Positions 48,912 through 60,026 of a DNA stretch of 64,000 nt are shown piece after piece. The stretch's first letter is position 1. Each line of letters opens with the position of its first letter. Source of the DNA: Pezizomycotina sp. ARF18 (taxonomy: Eukaryota > Ascomycota); contig AZLU01000054.1 in NCBI GenBank assembly GCA_002224055.1, positions 91,950 to 155,949 on the forward strand, written 5' to 3'. Made by a program: the position numbers and the translations under genes. The notes under the pieces were generated by a model, which was not told the origin of the DNA, ran no database searches, and saw nothing but the letters and a program-made list of their open reading frames with translations.

Positions 48912-51900
48912 TCACATTAGAGAACATCCATAACCATACATAGCCTTCTCGACGTCCTTCTTGACCTGATACCAGTCAGACCTCCGAGTGACGTATTCGT
49001 AGACCTCCTCGACCCTGAATATGCCCTTAAACTGGCGCCATCCGCTATTACGGCGGCCATCTGCTTCGCGTGAGCTCGAGAGGTATATCTGCGCCAGCTC
49101 TCTCAGAGCATTGTAGTATTGCAGCAGGCTCGAGTTCCGCAGCGTCACGATATAAGAATGATAGTGGTTTATGTCACTAAATAAGGAAACCACATCAATT
49201 AGATAAAAAAAAGGACACTTGAAAAGATTTAGAATTTTAAGCCAATTGAACTACTTACCTATCAGAACTATAGCTCCGTCTACGCTTATCCGCTGCCGCT
49301 TGATGTGCTTGCACAGCGATGCGAACAGACGCATGCCCACCTCCTGGTTGAACACGTCCAGCACGTTCTTATCCGTACTTCCCACTAGAAGTTTGGTGTG
49401 CGACGAGACTAGCTCTACCACCTTCTTGGCCGTTTCGCTGGTGCCAACGTCGAGTGTGGTATTGTCTCCAGTTACTCCTGGATTAAAGTCCGTCGCCTTT
49501 TGAGTTGTCGCCAGGATGTAATCGACTTCATTGAGCAGCACCTATAGAGAAAAATTTTTTTTAGCATCATAAATATGCTCGTCAGGTTTTTTGATTGGGT
49601 CTACTTACGTCGATACCAGTATTGAGACCCGCGGCAACCCTCTCGTCGAGCATCTGCTCGAACTTCTTCTTTTCCTTGATGGCAGGGTTCAGGAAATCGT
49701 TTCTGTCGGACAGTTTCGCAGTTACGAGCTCCTGCTCGTAGAAGACGTCGATCATCTGCTGGATGAGATCTCCGACATTCACAAGCTCCAGAAACTGAAC
49801 CAGGGGCTGCACGACGTGCTGCTCACCGTCGCCGGAATTGTTCTGTATGTCCCTGGGGTTATAGTGGGATAGGTGTTCCACTGCCTTGTCGAAACCACCT
49901 TTAACGTGACGTTGGCCGATGGTTTGAACCAGGGCGATGAAATATTTTCGCACTGTTCTTTACTGTGGGTCGCAAAAAAGTATACATGTTAGAATTGCGC
50001 TTATATAGACATAAAAATGCTTTATATAACCTGAACTTACGCTTCTTCACCACTCTGTCCACCCAAAGTTACGAACAACGCAGCTCTTTCGAGGCTTTCT
50101 TTCCCCTTGTGGACGAGATCTAGAGCCAATTCGATGCTGAAGAGAGACCTAATCCCTTCCATTCTAGAATTGAGGATCGCAGCCTTGGCGGCAAGCTCGT
50201 CTTTGGTGCTGTGGCAGGTTGAGGGGTGAGTCGTCCGGATGGGGTCGCTAATCCGGGAGATCGGCCGGGTAGGTGTTGTCGGTGTCATGGAAAAGCCATC
50301 GCTAACCTGGAGGTTCGCGGAGTGGAACGGGTTTTCGGGTTCTGGTTCCGTGGAGGTAGGAGAAATTGTGTGGACAGACGCAGCCGTATGGGTTGAGGAC
50401 GACGATTGCTTATATTTACCCGGGAATAGGAAGAGCCAGGGAATGGCGTTGACGGGCATCAGGATCACCTTCTTGAATGATGTCAGGAAGTCGGCCTTGT
50501 CTGCCTGACGGTTGACGTTGCTCATGTAGAAAGATTCCGTTGCAGCATACTCGTCCGTGATCTACGTAACAGATAGTCAGCAAGCTGTCTCTTTTTTTCT
50601 ATCTAAAGTGAATGAGTCTATATACCTTCTTTTCCCACACACCGACCTCTTCCTCGCATTTGCGCCGGAAGTAATCCAGCTCTTCTTGGAGGTAAAGGTC
50701 AACATGTGGCTCAAAGACTCTGCGAATATCTTCGCCACGTCTTTCGCGAAGTGGTCTCCCGACCCTTTCGTCGCTCTCAATTGTCGACTAAACTTGACCG
50801 TCTCAAACCACATGCTCGCAACTGCCTTGACGTACATCTCGAGGTTGCGGTCGTGAGCTTCGTCCAGCACAGGCGTGACGTACTCACCGACGACATCGTC
50901 GGCGACCCTTTCCAGGAACGGCAGCATAACATTTACGGTCGGAGGGAAGACGCGATCGATGATATCGGCTTGTTGAACACATGCCGTCCGTTAACTTGCC
51001 GAAGAACTCTCCCGCAGGCTCCATGTTTAACTCCCCTGAGCTGTGCCCTGAGCCGTGAAAGCAGTCCATGGGATTTCCCAGACGCTCCGTTCGAACATGA
51101 TGTAATGCTTTTGAACAAATAGCTGAACGCAAGCATGGCCGCCGTTGAGGAGAATGAGGACTTGCGCGTATCGCTTCATCCGGGCCGTCGGTCTCGTTAC
51201 TCTCGTAACCACCTTCGAACTCTCGCAGCGCCGCGTTCTCGAATATGCGACCATGCCGCTAACCTCTCCTCCCGTTCCTCGAAGCCATATGCGGAGTCGC
51301 TCTTTGCGAAGATTTGCAGCTGCCACAGCATGATCGCCTGCTCTTCGGGACTACGAAACATCCTGAACACCATGGGGTCTGTATGGCTCCTCGCGCGAAC
51401 GAGATCGTAGTAAAACTTGCCCAGAGCAGCGTATACTCGACCGTATTCCTGCCTCGCGAATCCCCGAACCGATCTAACGGACGTTAAGATGGACAAACCG
51501 GTTCGAGCCTTGCGCAGGGTGCTCCATCGGAGCCTTTAGCACGGGCGTTATCGGCGCTCCCGCTCCTCCATCAATTCCTCGGCCGCCTTCTGGTTCCGAT
51601 TCTGCGCCGCTACAGACGATGCCACCGGCGATACGGGCGACAACGCGACGGCTTCGTTTCGATTCTTCCGCAAACGTCGAAGAGGGTAGATCCCATCGGA
51701 ACGCCATTCGGGCCCCTCGCGCCTGGCCCTCCCGGCGGCGCGCTCTGCCGTCGCTTCCGTTCCTCTTCCTGCTGCTTCGCCAATTGCGCCGCTTTCCTCC
51801 TCTTCAGCGCGTCCTCGAAGCGCTTCCTGGCTTCCGCTTCGTTCCACACGCCATTACCACGAGTTTGTTCACCCACCTCGTGTCGTCGTTACCATCTCTT

Positions 51901-52219
51901 CAGCCGCTTCGATACCCTGGCGCACGTCATGAGGCTGGACACGGTAGGTAGTCTAGGATTGAAGCGATGATCTCTATAAATTTTTTTATATCATGAAATT
52001 AGTGTACTTCTTTTTACACAAAATACTAGTGTAAAAAGTGCATTAAAATTTCCATACCGCGGGAGAAGTAGCCCTGATCGGCGCGACGAGTTTTACGGCG
52101 GCTAGCGAACCGGTAAGCTCGCTCTCGCCGATGGGAAAGGCGGAGGGCCGCCGGACGACGAGGAAGGGAAACGCATTGCTCCGGCGGTACGATGGGTTCC
52201 TGGGACCCGACGTGTTCAT
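48912..52219 (-). CDS. RCY1: F-box protein recyclin-1 (Rcy1/Pof6), Sec10-like
   Basis: F-box protein with an exocyst Sec10-like C-terminal half, acting in endosome recycling and secretory vesicle traffic. N-terminus MNTSGPRNPSYRRSN (52170-52219), intron at about 51975-52065, then an F-box EIIASILDYLP, MTCARVSKRLKRW, GVWNEAEARKRFEDALKRRK (51800-51960). A Gly/Pro-rich linker precedes the Sec10-like region: YGRVYAALGKFYYDLVRARS (51380-51440), DEAHDRNLEMYVKAVASMWF (50800-50865), QLRATKGSGDHFAKDVAKIF, KYFIALVQTIGQRHVKGGFD (49890-49950), QPLVQFLELVNVGDLIQQMI, GIDVLLNEVDYILATTQKAT, and FNQEVGMRLFASLCKHIKRQ. It ends GIFRVEEVYEYVTRRSDWYQ, VKKDVEKAMYGYGCSLM, stop 48912-48914. Introns near 49205-49260, 49540-49610, 49955-50038, 50575-50630. 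Length about 900-1,000 aa fits. An alternative name is exocyst Sec10, but the F-box argues against it. Confidence 0.85.
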
Positions 52220-52769
52220 TGCTCGTCGGATCCTTCCGGGAGCTTTCGAGCTTCCCCCTGCTAATAGGTTATACTAAAGAGGGAAAACACTGTAATATGT
52301 TCCGCCGGCTCCTTCTGGTCTGTGTCGATATGTAAGACGTGATAATTCTTAGATAACCCCAGGGCGATAAATTGGTGATCTAGGGAGAAAAAAGGGGGCA
52401 AAAGCGAATGTAAGTATGTATGTATGGAAATGCTATATGAGAGTCCAGAATGTCGTTCGGAAGCTAAGCTCCAATCCTTTGGCAGCTCCACATTGTGGGG
52501 CCGTCAACATCCTGCCAAACGTACATCATCGGTAACGCTATTTGTACACAACCCACCATATGCATCCGGGAATGCCTCGGATTGTCACAACGCCAAAACG
52601 CGCCGCCCTAAAGAAATAATAAACACAAGAAAAAGAGGTAAACTTCGGCTAAACCACTTGAACGTTCCCAACTTTCAACGGCCCAAAAATACTCCCTCTT
52701 AGTTCCTTCTTTTAATCGTCAACAGTTTACGCTATCACGATATCATACCTGAACATTCATCGATCCACA
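52220..52769. promoter_or_regulatory. Divergent promoter region between RCY1 and PEX10
   Basis: 550 bases between two divergent start codons. Readable low-quality frames here show no family. Both promoters must be inside. No specific site can be assigned. Confidence 0.5.
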
Positions 52770-54149
52770 ATGGCAGAAGCAGAGCTGGCAGCGGTTGCGG
52801 TTGCAACGCAGGCAGCACCAGAGCAGGCGAACCCTGAAGGATTCCATTTCCCATACGCTGCTGCGCCAGATATCAGTATGACGCTCTCCGCCTCCCTTAA
52901 ATTGCTATTTGTACCCCCACTAACACAAATCTATACAGTCCGCGCAAACCAAAAAGATGCATACTTCCAAGGAGTATTACTCGAACAGCTCTCGAACGTC
53001 CTGCGGGAATTCTACGTACGTACATTTTATGGGGTCTACCGAAATCTGTCAATTCTAATATCGTTAGTTTCTCAGGCGCAAGAGTCCTGCACAAGTACAG
53101 CGCAGAAGCGAAAACAGTCGCCGACCTGATATACTCAGCCTAACGACGCTGGCCGGTGCGCGGACGCTCGGGAGAATACTGCGACATCATGCACGTCAAA
53201 GACGGCAGCAGACGGTTACCAGATCTAATAGTGCGCTTTACCTCCGAATCCTAATTACTTACCTCCCACTAACTCTTTCTCTCTCCTAATTAGAGCCGCG
53301 GCGGCTACATCTTCTCCGTCGTCCTCCTCCCGTACTTCACTGGCAAGCTCCTCCCCCGTCTCCGCGCCAAAATCAGACTAAAGCTCGACCGCCGCGCCGC
53401 CCGCTTCGCGCTAACAAAAACGACAAACGACAAGAACAACTGGTCCATGAAAATCCAATCCTACATCCGCAAGCACCTCGACACCATAACGTCCACCGAG
53501 AGCGTGTTCGCACTGCACCTCGCTGTATTCTACTTTTCGGGGGCGTACTACCACCTTTCGAAGCGGCTTTGGGGTTTACGGTATATTTTCACGAAGAGGT
53601 TGCTGCCGCACGAGCAGCGGGTTGGTTACGAGGTGCTGGGTTTCATGCTGCTGCTGCAGATCGTCGTGCAGGCTTACTCGCAGTTTTCGGCGCTGATGGG
53701 ACGGACGCGTACGGCGAGGAGGCGGATTCGGCTACCGCTGCTGCCGCTGCGCTTGCGGAGGATAAAGAGGTTACGGTCGATCTCGAGGATGAGAAGGCGA
53801 TGGCGTTTGTGCAGGGCGATGTGGCGAGGAAGTGTACACTTGCTTGGAGTTGATGAAGGATCCAACGGTAAGGAATATTTCCCTCCTAATTTTATCCCTG
53901 TGATTTTCGCTTATTGTAATGGTTTTGCTGACGTTTATTTTTCATTTTTTATATAGCTAACACCGTGCGGTCATATGTTCTGCTGGACTTGCATTTTGCA
54001 TTTCGGAATGGTGCCGTGGGAAGTACGTTGTCTGCTCTTTTATATACCCTCCGATACATGTGATACTAATCTGTACGCCTATTGTAGCCTGAATGCCCGC
54101 TTTGCCGTTCGGCCTCCTTACCGCAACATCTCCTCGTGCTTCGGGATAG
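52770..54149 (+). CDS. PEX10: Peroxisome biogenesis factor 10 (Pex10 RING E3)
   Basis: Peroxisomal membrane RING E3 that works with Pex2 and Pex12 to ubiquitinate the import receptor Pex5. Start MAEAELAAVAVATQAAP; exon ends FPYAAAPDI, intron with acceptor at about 52937. Then RANQKDAYFQGVLLEQLSNV, GARVLHKYSAEAKTVADLIY, intron near 53235-53293, RGGYIFSVVLLPYFTGKLLP, ALHLAVFYFSGAYYHLSKRL (53510-53570), LRYIFTKRLLPHEQRVGYEV, LGFMLLLQIVVQAYSQFSAL, a short acidic linker, and the C-terminal RING: CTLCLELMKDP, intron at about 53869-53955, LTPCGHMFCWTCILHFG, ECPLCRSASLPQHLLVLR. The true stop is probably 54147-54149 after one restored base. Length about 370 aa fits. Two indels in the RING-proximal part. 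Confidence 0.92.
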
Positions 54150-55436
54150 AATATATATATATCCCATAGGAATCATACATATCCTCCTCTTTATTTGCGT
54201 TTCGAAGGATTATCCGAGCAATATAATACCACTTCTTTTACATCTCCGGTCTTTTAATCTCTAGCACAGCGTTCTAGATTTTCCTTTTTTTTTTTGTCCC
54301 GCGGCAGTCCTCTTGCCTTTTCCCTCCATATTCTCGTATACTTGTATTTGCATATTGCGTTTCAGCCTTCTTTTTGAAGTTTTTTAGTTTTGAGTACATG
54401 TATACATAACACTATATCTTAAATAAGTTCCTCATTGCATGAGTATATTACACTTTTGGAACGATCTAGCCAACTGACTCACCATCAAGTCTCACCTTCG
54501 TGTCGATACCATATGCATACACTCCGAAGAGACTTACGAAGTTGATATAGATACACAGAGAGGGCGTCACGGCATATAAATATCTATTATTACCTCGAAA
54601 GTGATCTGTATAGAATAGAATTACTATAATTATGAGCTATGAGACCGAAAGAATGTATAATATCGTCCATGAGCTTGAAAAACACCAACACCGAGCTGTA
54701 GTGAATCAGAAGCTACTACCTATTTTTTGTAGAAAAAAAAAAAAAAACCACAATCATACAACCTTTACCATGATATTCAGCCGGTTTTGTGAAGAGTGAC
54801 AAACGAAAACGAAAGAAAAAGGTAAAACAAGGAAAAGGAAAAGCAGTGAAAGCTGTGGTTTGCGTAAAATACAGTGTGGAGAAACAGAAACAAATGGAAG
54901 ATCTGTAAAGGGCGGATGCACTTCATCGTAGCTGAAGAGCCGACACGCGGCTTTAGTAGAGTAACTGATCCTCTTTCTACTTTTTGGGAGGATTTGAGGG
55001 GGAAATAAAGATCATACAGCACAACCAGTGAACAATCTGAACATCAAGAAGTAGATGATAACCGGTACCAAACAAAACGATCAATAAAACCACAACCTGC
55101 TGGAAATTTTATGTAGCGATGGAAACTAGTATATACGCCAAAACACCTGCTTCAGAAACGAAGCTAAGAAATAACAAACCAAAAGGAAAAGGGGAATTAA
55201 GAGCGAGAAATGACATCATATCGATATAGTAATCTTCGGAAAAGAAAGTGCGACGCTGAAGCAGAGATGGTAGAAAGAGGCGCACGCATAGGGAGTATAG
55301 CTGAACAATAGGACAGCGGGTTTAGAGTTTATTTCTGATGTAGTTTTTAGTATTCGTTGGGCTCTGAAAAAAGAACACTCTGAAAAAGAACAGAGAGAGA
55401 AAAAAAGGCGCTAGTGATGACGGGCTTGTCAGCCAT
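54150..55436. other. Gene-free convergent spacer
   Basis: 1.3 kb AT-rich DNA between PEX10 and the SWIB gene, both ending here. It shows an AT-rich ATATAT stretch at 54157-54166, an A run at 54730-54745 and nothing that reads as a conserved protein. Confidence 0.45.
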
Positions 55437-56738
55437 TTAATCAGAAGAGTGATTCGTTATCTTCGCTTTAAGGCCGTTCTGCATATCCTCAAACTGCGCG
55501 GAGTCGTCGAAGTCCTGTGCCGCGGCGGCGCCTTTCGACGATGGGCTGGCAGGGTAGAGATGGTTGCTGAGGAGCTTGTTCATGGTGAACATGTGAACCT
55601 TGTCGGAATTGAAGATGGACTTCAAAGCTGCGTCGCAATTGATGTATCTTTTATCGGACTGGTCCTGAAGGCCGTGCTCTTTGATGTACGCCCAAATCTC
55701 TTTTACAGTTTCAGGGCGGGATAACTATATAACACCGTAAACAGCTTAGTTACGGGAGGAATAAAAAAAAAGTCCAACCGATTCTGATTGAAAGTATTCT
55801 TCGTGGAGAGGGAGACTACAATTGACGGATTTACATACCTGGGTTTTGCCGAGCACTTTGGAAAGAGCGGGCGAAAGATTGAGTGGAGCCTAGTCGCACG
55901 TGGCAACCGACACATGAGCATGTTAGCAAAGGTAATAATTCGTCGTTCTTCAGAATTGTGAAACAAAAACAACCACAAGAAATACTATCATGTAAAAGGG
56001 AAAAAGGAGCGATAACTTACGTGGAATGATTATTCTTGTTGACCTTCCTCTTTTCTTTTCGCCGGCGTCATCCGAGTCGGAAACGTTCTTCGAGGATTTC
56101 TTCTTGCGGATTGGTGCGGCTTTCCTCTTCGGAGCTGCGCTTCGCGACGGCCTGCGTTCGGCGTTCCATTCCGCCTGAGCTTGGCGGCGAGGCGCCTGTC
56201 CTCGTCTTCTGTACTTGCTTTCCTCTTCTTTTTCGGCTTCGAAGGTGTCGCGTCGTTTTCCGTGTCTGCTTCTTCTTTGGCGGAGGTTCCATTGCTCTTA
56301 GTGTCTGCGTCGCCGTTCTGTGCAGCGGTGGCTTGCTCTCCAGGATCACATCGAAACGACTAGATATCAATTTGTCGACTTCGGCCTAAATTTTCCACCC
56401 CAATTTTTTTTTAAAAAAAAAAAAAAAAAAAAAAGGTAATCAGAAATTTGGTTACTATTAACTGTTTGGATCCAATAAATACTCAAGTAGGAAGTGTAAT
56501 CCTATAGGCGAATGATCTCTAATTGTACCCTTCTGTGGGTATATATCCAAAAAAAAAAAAAAAGGACTGTCCGTTTATCGGCGCCAAAACCGACTGACCT
56601 TGTACGAGCTGACGTCCTGCCCGATCTCTTTTTCCAAGCCGCGGCGGACTCTCTTTGACGAAATCTTAGTCAAATCGCTTTCTCGGAGGATATCATCGAT
56701 GATAGGGATCCAGCGGATTCGTCGTATTCCAAAGTCAT
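55437..56738 (-). CDS. DEK-C / SWIB-MDM2 domain protein (Tri1/Uaf30-like)
   Basis: Nuclear protein family related to yeast Tri1 and Uaf30, the latter part of the RNA polymerase I upstream activating factor. Exon 1 on the minus strand: MTLEYDESAGS (ATG 56736-56738), one indel, then IIDDILRESDLTKISSKRVR and GLEKEIGQDVSSYK, a DEK-C domain, followed by a GTCAGT donor. Exon 2 (56040-56390): VDKLISSRFDVILES, a Lys/Glu/Pro-rich nuclear linker with KPKKKRKA. The SWIB domain spans two exons: LSPALSKVLGKTQ (55840-55890) and LSRPETVKEIWAYIKEHGLQ, DQSDKRYINCDAALKSIFNS, DKVHMFTMNKLLSNHL (55560-55720). It ends LKAKITNHSSD, stop 55437-55439. About 270-300 aa. An A run at 56413-56434 next to T9 lies in intron 1. 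Confidence 0.85.
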
Positions 56739-59700
56739 GATGCGCGGTTGATATAGTGTTGACGTCGTTTTCTGTTATTGTTTTCGCCGCTTTGTATCGG
56801 AGGAAGAGGTGGGAAAGAGGAAAAGAGAAAGAGAGAAAGACGTGAGGGGGTCCAGCAATTCAGGATTGGGGTGGGTGGGTGGATAAGGAAGCAAGCGTGG
56901 TTGGGCGGTGTGGATAAAATAAAAAGTTAAAGGTTATTTATTCTTTTTGGCGTTTAAGTGGTAGATCTCCACCACCTTGGAATAAATATAAGAATAAAAT
57001 ATATATACTTAATAATACCTAATAATAATAATAATAATAATATATATATAATTTTAAAAAAAAGAAAGAAAAAAAAAGAAATAAATTAATCAATAAAAGT
57101 AAGAATATATATAAAGTATATTAAGCAATATAATGCTGAAAGTATTACTCTTCTCTTGAACCTTCTTAATTCTTTTCCTTTTGCTTTGCTTCGCTCCAAA
57201 GGCCGCCAGGTTTAACTTCCCGCGCTTCCGTGTTTGTGTATATACTCTTTGTATGTGTGTTTGCTTGTGTGCTTCCTAATTCTCGGATAAACAGTAGTGA
57301 GATCTCACTTTCCCTGTAGCCTCTAGTCAAGCCAATGGTGCAAAGTGGTGTGCTGTCAAACGACTATCAGAAAAAAAGATTGATATATTAAGTAAAATTA
57401 ATATCTATACCGAGATATAAGTATATATATAAAGAGGTTCAAAAGGGGAAAGGTAAGGATGAATAAGTATAAAATAAAATAATAATAATAGAAATTGGGG
57501 GAGAAAAGGAAAGGAAACAAAAGGATCGGGAAGGATAAATTTAAAAAATGTAAAAAGAAAGAAAGAAAAAAAAGAAGAGAAGAATGTTGTATTCGATTCG
57601 AAACGATTCGGTCTCAGGGTCAAAGGGAAGAGGAATTCATGGAAAACAAGAGTTGAAAAAAAAAAAAAAATTATGTGGTTGGTAAAAGAGCCGAACGTCG
57701 TTTATATCCCCCGGAGCAGTCATTTATTATATAAGACGAAAAGAATTGATAGAAGGAAAGGATAATTCCGCTTACCGGCTTAACCCTTCCCCCTCCACTA
57801 TTGTTCCTAAAGGGAAAGGTGATTCAAACCTCCACAGATGAGTAAAGGTTAGTTAGCAGTGGACTAGCAGTATCTAAAATACCAAGAAGTAGGTCTTACC
57901 TTATAGCCTATTCTCTGCAGTTTATGGTAATGAACGTTACTAATTAAGGAGTATTACAGTCAGTACGGGTACTGCTGGTACTTGTGTTCTTTCTTGCTTA
58001 GCAGATACGAGCCACCCAGTATTATTCTCTTTGTTTTGCCGAGCCTCTTTCTCTTTGTATACCGACAAATCGATTATCACTGAAGCGTTGTTTCCCACCT
58101 ACTAGTACTTATCCAAGATGTCTAAGGAAAGAACAAAAAGAAAAGAAAAAATGAATAGGTTCAGCAAAGCGATAAAGCCTAAACTCTTAGTATCAGTAAT
58201 GTTTAATTCGTTTAGCAGAGAAAGTAATTGCTGAGAGAGGAAGAATAGAAAATTTGATAGTAATTATAAAAAAAAAAAAAAAAAAAAGCTAAAGTTATGC
58301 GTTGTTGCGATGACGATTTTATATTAATTCCTTTTTTTTTTTTAGGTACTGCGGTACTTGGTAAGTTGGTTACCTTTATAAATTGCAGTTTTAGTGGTCC
58401 CACGATGGAATTGCCCGCGACGCCGCTTTTACTGCAAGGTCACGCATATGAGATGGCACTTATTTATTTATTATAGAAACGAAAAAAAAAAAAAAAAAAA
58501 ACCCAAGTAGTAAGTAGATGGAGACAGATTTCGCCCTGCGAGAAGTAACAAACACGATGGCCGCTATTAAGTATTGCTATAAGTATATATAATAATAGTA
58601 CTGATTCTAACTAAAAGATCAAATTAATGAGCTCCACTTCTTTGATATCTAAAGCGAGTGTCTAATTATATATTCAGGGCGATAAACCCTGTTGAATATG
58701 ACACTACACCTGTATAGCCTGCTAAACGCTCTCACCCTCGTCGCTTGACACCTTATTTTAGTATTCTTTTTGACCCGATCGCGATACGACGTACAAGTTT
58801 GCCGAATTATTTATTTACCTTTAAAATACTAGTGTTATTGTTATTGTTGTTGTTGTAGTTCCCCACTATTCACTGCGTGTCTTGGTTACCAGGAATGAGA
58901 GTATATTATATTATTATCAGAGATACGGCTGCTTCCGTTAGATCTTTCATTTGGAAAAGCTTTTTCTTTTTTTTTTTTTTTTTTTTTTTTTTGCATACAG
59001 CAGACCGAGCCGCTATATCAGTATTATCAGATATATACTTGATTTATATATACACGCTTTGCAAATTGGTGCCGGCTAGGCTTCGAAGAAAATCTACCGA
59101 ATATTACGACGATTTTGAGTATGGAAAGGTGAAGGATATATGAGTAATTATATAGTAGAGAGCGAATATTTCCAGTGGATTATATATAATATATGGCCTC
59201 CTGTAAGCGTTAGCGTAGCCAGCGCTGTGGAACCCGGAAGGCCCTTCATACGATGAACCGCTGGAGGACAAACAAAAAAAGACAAAAGCTATCTATCCCA
59301 AGCGAATATCAAGCAATGGAGGATCCGATCGAATACTGCTATAGATTCTTCTAGCTTGGATGTCGCCCTTCTGTTAATCGTAGGAATATTATAATAGAAT
59401 ACCCTAAATATAAATAACCTGTATTGAGTGTTCTCCTATAATCAACTATACAAAAAGCAGTAGTAATTTTTCACACCGATATAAGCGCTATATACATATA
59501 TACACCGTATATAAAAACGTGCTAAATCATACAGTAGTAATTCATAAGAGAAATAAAATAGCTTCGTTTCTCTGTTTCTTTTCTTTTTTCTATTTTTGTG
59601 ACTTCTCTAAAAAGAACAGCCGCCCACAAACCCAGTAAGTTAAAAAAAAAAAAAAAAGCTTGCTGGGCTTCTTTTAAAGTTGAGTGGGGAAAAAAGAAAA

Positions 59701-60026
59701 GAAAGCTGAAAAAAAAAAAAAAAATTGACTCGAAAAAGAATACAAAGAAAAAAAAAAAAAAAATTACTTAGTCCTCCTACTGATAATGAAGGATATATAT
59801 ATCAATTCTCTAGCAACAGAAAAAATACAGGACAACAACCCAAGAGGCAAACGACAAGGTCCTGGAAAGAGACAACATAACAAACAGCTACAAACCAGCA
59901 AGTGCAACTGAAATAGTTCAAGTGATCTAAAGGATACATACATTAAAATACAAATTCCGCCAAAAAACCAAGCTATATATAACTAGTCGAAAAAAGAAAA
60001 GAAAGAAAAAAAAAAAAAAAAAAACA
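56739..60026. other. 3.3-kb gene-free AT-rich block with simple repeats
   Basis: Longest gene-free stretch in the window, between divergent genes. It includes an (AAT)n microsatellite at 57020-57041 followed by TATATA, A runs near 57656-57670, 58268-58287 and 58482-58501, a T run at 58966-58992, several TATATA strings (57420-57431, 59023-59050, 59176-59195), and A-rich blocks at 59640-59770 and 60004-60024. Open frames are short and unrecognisable. It must contain promoters for the SWIB gene and PRT1; the AT content would also suit a replication origin, which is only a guess. Confidence 0.45.
57020..57041. repeat. AAT trinucleotide microsatellite
   Basis: About seven tandem AAT units followed by TATATATATA. 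Directly visible. Confidence 0.85.

Noticed and set aside
57405-57623. Phe/Pro-rich minus-strand frame in the 56.7-60.0 kb block
   Set aside because: Low complexity and antisense to A-rich DNA; no splice or start context.
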